Shown here: positions 7,946 to 14,681 of the stretch, one piece after another
Layout: each line of letters begins with the position of its first letter
Position numbering within the stretch: the stretch's first letter is position 1
NCBI GenBank assembly: GCA_002172355.2
Contig: NHGH02000026.1
Location: 8,151-22,954, forward strand
Direction of reading: 5' to 3'
DNA from: Euryarchaeota archaeon TMED132
GTDB lineage: Archaea; Thermoplasmatota; Poseidoniia; Poseidoniales; Poseidoniaceae
Length of the DNA: 14,804 nt
Notes under the pieces: model-generated
Told to the model about the DNA's origin: nothing
Databases searched by the model: none
The model's input: only the letters and a program-made list of their open reading frames with translations
Program-made: the position numbers and the translations under genes

Positions 7946-8272
7946 TCATTTGATTTGATTAATCTTAGCGGCTAAGTAGAAGTCTGATTCAGCCAGACCG
8001 TCTATTTTATGGGTCCAAATACTAACTTTAACTCTACCCCAACCCAATTCAAAATCAGCATGATGTGCTTGTTGTTCGCAAATTTCACCAGCTGAATTTA
8101 CAAAATCCAATGCTGTTTGGAAATCATCAAACTCAAACTTTCTCTCTAGATGGTGGTCATTAACAACAATCCAATCATTTCCTAATTCTTCCATTAAAGG
8201 AGTAATCTGTGATTTATTCAAAGGTGGAATTCCACCTTTACATGGTATGCATTCATTGGTGTGAAGTGCCAT
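7946..8272 (-). CDS. Pterin-4a-carbinolamine dehydratase
   Basis: Small enzyme of the PCD/DCoH family, which dehydrates 4a-hydroxytetrahydrobiopterin and related pterin carbinolamines. From the ATG at 8272 the protein has 108 residues. Seen: N-terminal CIPCKGGIPPL (8-18), LxRKFEFDDFQTALDFVN, and the catalytic region E66-x3-H70-H71 ... W78 ... TH88 ... GLAESDFYLAAKI. The residue after the His pair is Ala, where the classical motif has Pro, Cys or Ser. No aromatic amino acid hydroxylase is present in the window, so the role may lie in pterin or molybdopterin metabolism, as suggested for stand-alone PCD proteins. An ATG at 8299 would add nine residues overlapping the upstream gene; 8272 is preferred because it starts 4 bases after the upstream stop and fits the usual N-terminus. 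Confidence 0.93.
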   Translation of the reverse strand: MALHTNECIPCKGGIPPLNKSQITPLMEELGNDWIVVNDHHLERKFEFDDFQTALDFVNSAGEICEQQAHHADFELGWGRVKVSIWTHKIDGLAESDFYLAAKINQIK

Positions 8273-8276
8273 CAAA

Positions 8277-8720
8277 TCAGCCCCAAAGATGAGTGTCATC
8301 GGAGCCTTTACTTTCTTTTTCTACTTTCTCATGTAGGTTTGAACGTCTCTTCATATCCTTTCTTTCGAATGCTAGTAATTCTTTATCGTCTATGTATGCA
8401 GGTCTGGTATGTGCAACCAATACTATTTTTACGATTACATCTCTTGCAATATAGTTATTCTTTCCTTCTTCACACAGAATTTCAATACTGGATTTTCCAG
8501 ATGATAGTAGTCTTCCTCTAATCCAAGTATCCTTTCCTTCAGCAAAGGCGCGAGCATCAAGTTGGACTTCAATAAAATCATCTTTACGAAGTCCATGTCT
8601 TCTTTCTAATAGATCTCCACTGTTAATTCCCTCGACATCTGATAAATTTGGTGAACCCATGTCTTCCCATAGTGGTAATGCCCATTTAGGTAGTTTAACC
8701 TCGTTGTTTTTCTTCGCCAT
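8277..8720 (-). CDS. Hypothetical small protein, possible beta-barrel
   Basis: I do not recognise this 147-residue protein. N-terminal region (1-30) contains LPKWALPLWEDMGSPNL with several Trp and Pro. Residues about 47-102 look like five beta strands: DFIEVQLDARAF, DTWIRGRLLSSG, SIEILCEEG, NYIARDVIVKIVLVA. That pattern is reminiscent of a small Sm-like or OB-like barrel, but there is no diagnostic motif. The C-terminal 35 residues are highly charged (KDMKRRSNLHEKVEKESKG) and probably disordered. It has no signal peptide, membrane helix or metal-binding Cys pair. It is the first gene of a unit with PCD (4-base gap) and nitroreductase, and is divergent from NOG1. Confidence 0.75.
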   Translation of the reverse strand: MAKKNNEVKLPKWALPLWEDMGSPNLSDVEGINSGDLLERRHGLRKDDFIEVQLDARAFAEGKDTWIRGRLLSSGKSSIEILCEEGKNNYIARDVIVKIVLVAHTRPAYIDDKELLAFERKDMKRRSNLHEKVEKESKGSDDTHLWG

Positions 8721-8775
8721 GGTTTAACCATAGGCCGAGCCTACTTGAACCTCGCTCCTAATTATTGAGATTTTG

Positions 8776-8783
8776 ATTATATT
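8776..8783 (+). promoter_or_regulatory. TATA-like box upstream of NOG1 gene
   Basis: ATTATATT in the 123-base divergent region 8721-8843. An archaeal transcript would start about 25 bases downstream, near 8805, leaving a leader of about 40 bases with a weak AGGGA before the ATG. On the opposite strand, the AT-rich AATAATTAGG (complement of 8757-8766) could serve the minus-strand gene at 8720. Both assignments rest on base composition and spacing only. Confidence 0.3.
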
Positions 8784-8843
8784 GAGTCAATCCCTACCAA
8801 GTCTTCTTGAAGTGTAGTCTTCTGGATAGAATTAGGGAACAGT

Positions 8844-9962
8844 ATGAAAGTATCATGGCGTACCCTTCCAACCGTTCTTTTAGAGGACGAGGTTTTGGAC
8901 AAAGCATTTTCCCGCGCTAGAAAAGCAGCGGATAGAGTGGATGACTCCGATAGAATTTTTAGAGTTAGGAAACAAATGAATAGAATGGTTCAAACAGCTG
9001 CAGATATAATTTCTACAACTCTTATGGACACTGTAAATACTTGGCCATCATTAGACCAATCTCCGAAATTTGATGTTTCAATGATCGATGCATGTGTCGG
9101 TTGTGATGATTATAGGCATCATCTTTCGATGTTACAATGGGGTTCTAAACAAGTCGTCAATATTTCTCGACAAAATGCACATAAAATCGTTCGTACAGGT
9201 AGAACCGAATTAATGCATGATGCACGCAGAGAAGCATATGGTCGAATATCATCGATTATGAGGAGGGTTGGACCATCACTTGATTGGTTAAATCGTTCTA
9301 GAGAAGTATTGAAGCGTCTACCTACAATTGACCAAGTTCTACCGTGTGTAGTTGTTTGTGGTGCTCCAAATGTTGGTAAATCCGCATTCATTTCAGCATT
9401 AAGTTCCGGTAACATGGAAGTAAATCATTATCCATTTACAACTAAACAAATTCACGTTGGACATTTCATCCATCGCAGATTGCAATACCAGTTAGTAGAC
9501 ACTCCGGGATTACTTGATAGGCCGATGGAAAAGCGTAATGACATTGAACTTCAAGCGATTTCAGCATTAGAAAACCTTGGCTCTCTAGTTTTGTTTTTGA
9601 TTGACGAAAGCCAAAACTGTGGTACTTCAATCGAAGAGCAGATGAATTTACTTGAAGATGTTAAAGTCCATCTACCAGGTACAGAATTATTGGTTGTTTC
9701 TTCAAAGGCTGATTTGATTGAACCTAGGCCTGAAAGTTGGGATTTAGTTAAGCAATGCGAAATTGAATGGATTGAAGATGGTTCAGAAGGCGAACCAGAG
9801 TTACCTCTACTATATGACCAAAATGACAGAGTTACCATGTCAGCAATCGAAGGAGTTGGCATGGAAGCGATGAAACTTGAAATAGTTCGTAGGGTCAAAG
9901 ATTCTAATGTTTATGACCCAATGGAATTGCCAGATGGCTGGTATAGGTCAGACGTCAAGTGA
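8844..9962 (+). CDS. NOG1-type GTP-binding protein, ribosome assembly
   Basis: Archaeal homologue of NOG1/GTPBP4, an Obg-HflX-like GTPase; the eukaryotic protein acts in large-subunit ribosome assembly. The N-terminal helical domain (about 1-160) ends in the family block LNRSREVLKRLPTIDQVLP. GTPase motifs follow: G1 GAPNVGKS at 173-180, then the strongly conserved YPFTTKQIHVGH, G3 DTPG at 219-222 in VDTPGLLDRPMEKRNDIE, and the G4 position occupied by SKAD (287-290) in place of the usual NKxD. The LFLIDESQNCGTSIEEQ block is typical of NOG1. An acidic stretch at about 306-320 precedes the last helix. The 372 residues suit an archaeal form, which lacks the long C-terminal extension of the eukaryotic protein. 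The ATG is preceded by a weak AGGGA. Its TGA abuts the argS stop on the other strand. Confidence 0.93.
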   Translation: MKVSWRTLPTVLLEDEVLDKAFSRARKAADRVDDSDRIFRVRKQMNRMVQTAADIISTTLMDTVNTWPSLDQSPKFDVSMIDACVGCDDYRHHLSMLQWGSKQVVNISRQNAHKIVRTGRTELMHDARREAYGRISSIMRRVGPSLDWLNRSREVLKRLPTIDQVLPCVVVCGAPNVGKSAFISALSSGNMEVNHYPFTTKQIHVGHFIHRRLQYQLVDTPGLLDRPMEKRNDIELQAISALENLGSLVLFLIDESQNCGTSIEEQMNLLEDVKVHLPGTELLVVSSKADLIEPRPESWDLVKQCEIEWIEDGSEGEPELPLLYDQNDRVTMSAIEGVGMEAMKLEIVRRVKDSNVYDPMELPDGWYRSDVK

Positions 9963-11750
9963 TTACATTCTTTCAAGAGGGATAATACCCAATCCTTCCA
10001 TTCCAGTTTTTAGGAATTGAGATGCCAGTTGTGATATTTGGAAGTATAATTCGTTCACTTCCCCATCATCAAAAATCTTACAGTCTCGGTAGAATCCGTT
10101 GAAACTGGTTGCGAGGTTTAGTACTTGATTAGCAAATAGGTTAGGCCTACATTGCTTCACTGAGCGCTCTAAAACATCATTTTGAATCGCCATACACCGT
10201 AGTAAATCAATCAAAGAATCCGGTAATTCTAAGTTAATCGTTTCCAAATCTAGGTTTTTATTTGAAATCTCCTCGATATCAATTCCATTATCAGAACATT
10301 TATTCGCTATAGAAAGTGCTCTTGTATGGCTATACATGATAAAAGGGGCGGAACCTGCTTCAAAAGCTAATGCTTCTTCCCATCTAAATGTAAAACCTTT
10401 ATCTGGGCTTACTTTGATTATATTGAATCGAATAGCAGACCTGCCAACAGATTCCGCAATATGAGATACTTCCTGCTCCAAATATTCAGGTCTTAACTCC
10501 CTTACGATCTTTGAAGCATGCTCTTTCGCTTCTTCAAGTAAATCATCCATGAAAACAACATTGCCTCGTCGTGTTGACATCTTTCCTTCTGGTAATTTTA
10601 TGAATGAATAGAATAGAACTTCAGGAACTTTATGACCTAATTCTTGAAGAGTCATTCCTACTTGCTTGGATTGTAACTTATGGTCTTCTCCAAGAATATT
10701 GATCAAATCATCACACTGTTTCCATTTCCAGATGTGATAAGCTATATCTCTAGTTGCATACAGCGATGAGCCATCTCCTCGTTTGAAGAAGAATTCTGTC
10801 TTACCCTTCAATCCCCTAGCGCCTAAGTCTAAAAATTCTGCACCATTATCTGCCACTCCGTGGATATCAAGCCCAGAAAGTGTTTGAGTAAGTTTAGCAA
10901 CATCCCCATTGGTTACAAACATTGATTCATTAGTGAATTGGTCGAATTCTATCCCTAGTCTCCCCAACGTCTCTAGCATCCCATCCAATACGGGTTGGAA
11001 AGAGTCATGGAATTGTTGTAAAACCGCTTCATCTCCATGCTCACTAGCGTGAACCAATTTACCAATCTCTTGTTCCATTTTTTCACTTTTGTCTTCATCT
11101 TTCCTAAGTTTTTGAGCCGCTTGGTACCACCGAACTCTGGTATGGTCTGCTTTATTCGCCCATTTTGTTGATATAGAATCTTTGTCTTCAAGGATATTTT
11201 CTACCTCTTGGTCAGATAAATTATCCAATGCCCAGGCGAGTACTCCTACTTGTTTACCCATGTCATCGACATAGTATTCTGCTCTAACTTCGTTTCCTAG
11301 CAAACGATGGAGTCTGACCAATGTGTCGCCAAGTATTGCATTTCTAGCCCTTCCAACATGGAATGGTCCATTTGGATTAGCAGATGTGTGCTCGATTAGG
11401 ACCTGTCTATCAGTATCTGGTTTTTTTCCATATGCGTCTCCTACTCTAACCTTTCCTGATAGTAATTGTTTAGCAAGCCATTTTGACTCAGCCTTGAAAT
11501 TAAGGTATCCCCCAGTAGCATTAACTTGGCCTATAGCGCCATTGTTCTCAATCAGTTTTGATAAATCTTCGGCAATATCATTAGGACTTTTTCCAAGTTG
11601 TTTGGCAAATGGGAAACATGGTAAGGATAGGTCACCTTGTGAATGCTCCCTCGATGGCGTAAGCATTGATTTCCAGTTTGGATTATTTATTCCAATTGAT
11701 TCTAATGCATTGCTAAGAACAGGCTCGACATGCTCTCTTAGAATCTTCAT
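9963..11750 (-). CDS. argS: Arginyl-tRNA synthetase
   Basis: Class I synthetase that attaches arginine to tRNA-Arg. The 595 residues are close to the family length. N-terminal Add-1 tRNA-binding domain at about 1-110 (REHSQGDLSLPCFPFAKQLGK). The catalytic HIGH motif appears as HVGR at 131-134 in ANPNGPFHVGRARNAILGD; a KMSKS motif follows as KMSTR at 390-394 in LPEGKMSTRRGNVV, which is unusual because many ArgRS lack a canonical one. GDGSSLYATRDIAYHIWK and NILGEDHKLQ are conserved blocks. The DALR anticodon-binding domain fills the C-terminus, ending in GLGIIPLERM. Start is the ATG 4 bases after the prf1 stop, so translation is probably coupled to prf1. Its stop abuts that of NOG1. Confidence 0.97.
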   Translation of the reverse strand: MKILREHVEPVLSNALESIGINNPNWKSMLTPSREHSQGDLSLPCFPFAKQLGKSPNDIAEDLSKLIENNGAIGQVNATGGYLNFKAESKWLAKQLLSGKVRVGDAYGKKPDTDRQVLIEHTSANPNGPFHVGRARNAILGDTLVRLHRLLGNEVRAEYYVDDMGKQVGVLAWALDNLSDQEVENILEDKDSISTKWANKADHTRVRWYQAAQKLRKDEDKSEKMEQEIGKLVHASEHGDEAVLQQFHDSFQPVLDGMLETLGRLGIEFDQFTNESMFVTNGDVAKLTQTLSGLDIHGVADNGAEFLDLGARGLKGKTEFFFKRGDGSSLYATRDIAYHIWKWKQCDDLINILGEDHKLQSKQVGMTLQELGHKVPEVLFYSFIKLPEGKMSTRRGNVVFMDDLLEEAKEHASKIVRELRPEYLEQEVSHIAESVGRSAIRFNIIKVSPDKGFTFRWEEALAFEAGSAPFIMYSHTRALSIANKCSDNGIDIEEISNKNLDLETINLELPDSLIDLLRCMAIQNDVLERSVKQCRPNLFANQVLNLATSFNGFYRDCKIFDDGEVNELYFQISQLASQFLKTGMEGLGIIPLERM

Positions 11751-11754
11751 AATA

Positions 11755-13002
11755 TCACATCATGGGGTATCTTAAAATCGCTGCAAGTCCGCCAAATCCA
11801 TCTAGCAATTGAGAGCCTTCTTCCGTATCTATAGAGATAAAAGATATCATTGAGTTGCCTTTCGAAGCCATTATGGCTAATTCATCAATCAATGAGATAT
11901 TTTCTAATTCTTTAATATCGTCAGATTTAGCATTACAAGATGGACATTCTGGAATTTCTTCAGAACGAGAAATTGATATTTTCCACTCATGTGAGCATTT
12001 CTGACACTGTAATTTTAGAGAGTTCTTTCTCAGTCCTTCGGAAATAAGTAAAGTGTCTACTGCACCTTGGTCTAGAGCTTGTTTGATCATTACTTCTCCA
12101 TAAGTTGCTTTTGGATGTGGTTTGATTAACTCTTGAAGGAAACGAGTCATCATTTGCCTTTCAGCATCTAATTCAATTTCACCCATCAAACCACCCGCAT
12201 TACCAACTAGTTCTCTTACTCCGCTATCGTTAGAATATCCTACGTCAAAGGTGGTTTTAGCAATCTTCTTAGCGATTTCATGATGGAAATATTCATTCTT
12301 TACTAAGAAATCCTTGGTTGCACCAGGGCCTCCAATAATTATTGCTTGAATATTTTCTAAGTTTGGTAACCAATAACTGCAGGCGTGCTCAGATGCTCTC
12401 TTGAAGAAATTATGTGCTGCTTCTTCGATGAGACGTTCGAAACGCTGAGCGGATTGACCACCTTGACGGTGTTTGCCCATGATATTGGAAACAAGGTGTT
12501 CCTGAACATGAATACGCTTGCCAGAGGCAATCCCATAGGCCGCCTCTGACCTATCAATTACGAATAATCCATAGGATTTTTTATCCACTAACATGTCTTC
12601 TAACTGAGTTAGTTCAAATTTAGAGTCGCATCGATAACGGAATGAAATAAATGGTTGAGGTGGACTATCAACAACTATATTCACCATTCTTGATTTGTTG
12701 TTTCCTATAATCACCGAACCAACAAAAAGAGCGATTCCATTTTCACCGGCGTTCTTGAAACGATTAAGTGTAGAAATCGCTGATTCAATCGCTCCTTGAA
12801 CATTTTTCTTAGTGCCCTTAGACTTGATATTAGCAGCTTGTCCATGCTCGTTTTGTAGCATAGTTCTTGCATCAGAAACCTGTCGGTCAGGAGGGATAAT
12901 AATCGTAACTAATTCTGTTCCAAATCCTTTCATCTCTCGGAGTTCTTCAAGAGCCATTTTTAGACGAAGACGTCGTGTAGAAATTTCAGCATCATCGCTC
13001 AT
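11755..13002 (-). CDS. prf1: Peptide chain release factor aRF1
   Basis: Archaeal class I release factor, which recognises all three stop codons and triggers hydrolysis of peptidyl-tRNA; homologue of eukaryotic eRF1. From the ATG at 13002 the protein has 415 residues, the usual archaeal length. Seen: stop-codon-recognition domain with NIKS at 58-61 and YRCDSKF at 123-129 (YxCxxxF); middle domain with the catalytic GGQ at 181-183 in GKHRQGGQSAQRF; C-terminal domain with a zinc ribbon, C333-x2-C336 and C353-x2-C356. The frame stays open to a GTG at 13086, but a strong GGAGG 7 bases before 13002 decides the start. It is the first gene of a two-gene operon with argS, and is divergent from pyrH. 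Confidence 0.97.
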   Translation of the reverse strand: MSDDAEISTRRLRLKMALEELREMKGFGTELVTIIIPPDRQVSDARTMLQNEHGQAANIKSKGTKKNVQGAIESAISTLNRFKNAGENGIALFVGSVIIGNNKSRMVNIVVDSPPQPFISFRYRCDSKFELTQLEDMLVDKKSYGLFVIDRSEAAYGIASGKRIHVQEHLVSNIMGKHRQGGQSAQRFERLIEEAAHNFFKRASEHACSYWLPNLENIQAIIIGGPGATKDFLVKNEYFHHEIAKKIAKTTFDVGYSNDSGVRELVGNAGGLMGEIELDAERQMMTRFLQELIKPHPKATYGEVMIKQALDQGAVDTLLISEGLRKNSLKLQCQKCSHEWKISISRSEEIPECPSCNAKSDDIKELENISLIDELAIMASKGNSMISFISIDTEEGSQLLDGFGGLAAILRYPMM

Positions 13003-13009
13003 ACATCTT

Positions 13010-13014
13010 CCTCC
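13010..13014 (-). promoter_or_regulatory. Ribosome binding site of prf1
   Basis: GGAGG on the minus strand, 7 bases before the ATG at 13002. It selects the 415-residue form over the upstream GTG start, which would add 28 residues outside the family's usual N-terminus. Confidence 0.75.
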
Positions 13015-13072
13015 ATACATGGGGCATTCGCTAAAGGTCTTCAACTCTCGCCCCGTTTCAATGGTGCTAAAC

Positions 13073-13113
13073 AAATTTAAAATCACTAAATTGGGTTGTC
13101 GAAGATAAATTTA
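13073..13113. promoter_or_regulatory. AT-rich core of the prf1/pyrH divergent promoter
   Basis: AAATTTAAAA (13073-13082) is nearly symmetric and could act as a TATA box for either strand: toward prf1 it predicts a leader of about 50 bases, toward pyrH one of about 45. A second candidate, ATAAATTTA (13105-13113), would place the pyrH start close to 13134. Which one drives pyrH decides whether the leader hairpins described below are transcribed. Confidence 0.35.
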
Positions 13114-13120
13114 GGGATAG

Positions 13121-13145
13121 CCTCAAAGACTTGAGGTTTGAGGAG
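13121..13145 (+). promoter_or_regulatory. pyrH leader with two exclusive hairpins and the ribosome binding site
   Basis: CCTCAA (13121-13126) pairs perfectly with TTGAGG (13131-13136) around a 4-base loop. The same left arm, as CCTCAAA (13121-13127), also pairs perfectly with TTTGAGG (13137-13143), which overlaps the ribosome binding site GAGGAG (13140-13145). The two pairings cannot coexist. One leaves the ribosome binding site free and the other covers it. Regulation by this switch is inference. Confidence 0.4.
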
Positions 13146-13151
13146 AGAATG

Positions 13152-13859
13152 ATGACAAGAACTCATGTTGTAGCCTTGGGTGGAAGTCTTCTTAGGCCTG
13201 AAGAGGCCGAAAAAAGGCGTCAATGGCTTGGACAGTTGAGGCAATTGATAGTTCATGTAGAGGGCAATGGAGGCAAACTTGGAATCGTAGTTGGAGGTGG
13301 ATTACCTGCACGTGAAGGAATTGAACTTGCTAAGAACATAATTTCAGATTCTGATAAACTCGATGAGGTCGGTATAGCCGCAACAAGACTCAATGCGACA
13401 GTTTTGCAACAGATATTCCTCGATATTGGTTGTGATGTTGCACCTTCAATCCCATCGACTACTGAAGAAGCATCTAGCCTAATAAGCAAGCATTCTATTG
13501 TAGTGATGGGAGGTACAACTCCAGGACACACCACAGATGCTGTTGCAATTGCTCTTGCCCGCGATTGTGGTGCTAGAAATTGCATTATAGCTACCAATGT
13601 GGATTATGTCTATGACAAAGATCCTAGAAAGTATGAAGAGGCAAAGCCGATGTTTGATATTTCCATTGATGAATTAGCCGAAATAACAGGTACTGAACCT
13701 CTTCTTCCAGGTCAGTCTGCAGTTGTAGACCCTGTAGCAGTAGGTTGGGCTAAGAGCGCTTCTATAGACATAGCAGTGCTCGATGGAAGAGATATCTCAT
13801 TATTAGATAGCGCATTAGAAGGAAAAGAATTCAGTGGGACATTGATCAGGAGTGTATGA
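13152..13859 (+). CDS. pyrH: UMP kinase, archaeal type
   Basis: Phosphorylates UMP to UDP with ATP, the step after OMP decarboxylation in pyrimidine synthesis. It belongs to the amino acid kinase fold. With the chosen start the protein has 235 residues. Seen: phosphate-binding VVALGGSLL at 6-14, GIVVGGGLPAREG at 44-56, the UMP/ATP-site block MGGTTPGHTTDAVA at 119-132, TNVDYVYDKDPR at 148-159, and VVDPVAVGWA near 191-200. The frame begins at a TTG at 13131 and has ATGs at 13149 and 13152; GAGGAG at 13140-13145 gives the best spacing (6 bases) to 13152. The following small gene overlaps the stop codon (ATGA), suggesting translational coupling. Confidence 0.93.
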   Translation: MTRTHVVALGGSLLRPEEAEKRRQWLGQLRQLIVHVEGNGGKLGIVVGGGLPAREGIELAKNIISDSDKLDEVGIAATRLNATVLQQIFLDIGCDVAPSIPSTTEEASSLISKHSIVVMGGTTPGHTTDAVAIALARDCGARNCIIATNVDYVYDKDPRKYEEAKPMFDISIDELAEITGTEPLLPGQSAVVDPVAVGWAKSASIDIAVLDGRDISLLDSALEGKEFSGTLIRSV

Positions 13860-14131
13860 ATATGGTAGACGCAAAAAAAGTAAAGGAAAAACTATCAAAG
13901 GTTTCAGAAAAAGTATTTTCTGGTTCAAAAAATCAAGCACACAAACATTGTAGAATCTGTCACAAACCAATCTCAATAAACGCAGAACCAAGAGTTTGTA
14001 AGAGTGCAGAATGTGTTAATAAAAATACCCGTGATGAGCGTAATCAAAAGCAGATGCGCCTTTGGATGTTTATCTTCTTTGGATTATTCGCTTTCAGCTT
14101 TGTAGGTCCACTCATTCTCAATTCAATCTAA
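13856..14131 (+). CDS. Small zinc-ribbon protein with C-terminal membrane helix (DUF2116-like)
   Basis: 91-residue protein. It has a basic N-terminal part (about 6-30), then a zinc-binding pattern C32-x2-C35-x12-C48-x4-C53 (HCRICHKPIS ... RVCKSAECV) and a single hydrophobic helix at about 69-88 (WMFIFFGLFAFSFVGPLIL) at the extreme C-terminus. It resembles the archaeal DUF2116/COG4068 zinc-ribbon proteins of unknown function. The topology suggests a tail-anchored protein with the ribbon on the cytoplasmic side. The ATG overlaps the pyrH TGA. A second ATG at 13862 (89 aa) has better spacing (9 bases) from the GGAG at 13849-13852 and may be the real start. Its stop overlaps the end of the convergent gene by 4 bases. 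Confidence 0.8.
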   Translation: MNMVDAKKVKEKLSKVSEKVFSGSKNQAHKHCRICHKPISINAEPRVCKSAECVNKNTRDERNQKQMRLWMFIFFGLFAFSFVGPLILNSI

Positions 14132-14643
14132 TCATTAGATTGTTCAAAGTGTTCTTGCATTAATTGTTCGGCTGAACCACTAACTTGTTCTCCAACTCCG
14201 GCAGCCTTTAGTCTATCTCCAAGTTTATAAAGTTCTTTAACAGCCTCTTCTATAGACTTACTCTGCTTCAAAAATCGTATTGTTGGCCAACCGCAGTCGA
14301 TTATTTCTGGGTCAACTGTATTTTCTTCTATCCAAGCAGAACATGCGCTACCGTGACATAATGCACTAAAATTTTCTAAGTCTATCCAAAAAGTTCTCCT
14401 AGAACAGACTGGGCAGTCCTTACACTCCATAGTTGCCAAGACTGTCATCGCTTCTTCGCCTACACGATCAACATCCCAAATGACGACACTTGAGCTGCTT
14501 AGGAGCATCTCCTCACTTCTTTTCAGAAACGTTCGTAAAACTTCCCAGGCTACCTTTTCACTACTAAAGCATCCAAGGCCAATTGTTCCGCCATCTTCCT
14601 CGGTGACAGATGGTACAAATACACGCTGAATGTCTTCGACCAT
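14128..14643 (-). CDS. Cysteine-rich hypothetical protein (171 aa)
   Basis: I do not recognise this protein. Residues about 1-70 look like a small alpha/beta domain (VAWEVLRTFLKRSEEMLL, then strand VVIWDVDRVG). Residues 74-101 carry a possible metal site: C74-x2-C77-x2-C80, then C96-H97 and C101 (CKDCPVC ... LCHGSACSAW). The C-terminal third is helical and charged (SIEEAVKELYKLGDRLKAAG). No membrane segment or signal peptide. The ATG at 14643 is the first in frame. It lies 38 bases downstream of the partial gene at the window edge and may belong to the same transcript. A nucleic-acid-binding zinc finger is possible but not shown. Confidence 0.7.
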   Translation of the reverse strand: MVEDIQRVFVPSVTEEDGGTIGLGCFSSEKVAWEVLRTFLKRSEEMLLSSSSVVIWDVDRVGEEAMTVLATMECKDCPVCSRRTFWIDLENFSALCHGSACSAWIEENTVDPEIIDCGWPTIRFLKQSKSIEEAVKELYKLGDRLKAAGVGEQVSGSAEQLMQEHFEQSND

Positions 14644-14681
14644 AGTATTCCGATTTAGTCATCGGGCTTGAATGCTCGCCT

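Noticed and set aside
8277..8720. Firm assignment of the small barrel-like protein as Sm/Lsm
   Set aside because: The strand pattern is only suggestive; the Sm1 and Sm2 signature residues are not seen.
11323..11775. 150-codon plus-strand reading frame inside argS
   Set aside because: Antisense to the conserved catalytic region of ArgRS; no recognisable protein and no independent start signal.
13003..13086. 28-residue N-terminal extension of aRF1 from a GTG
   Set aside because: A strong GGAGG precedes the ATG at 13002 and the family starts there; the extension overlaps the promoter and leader region.
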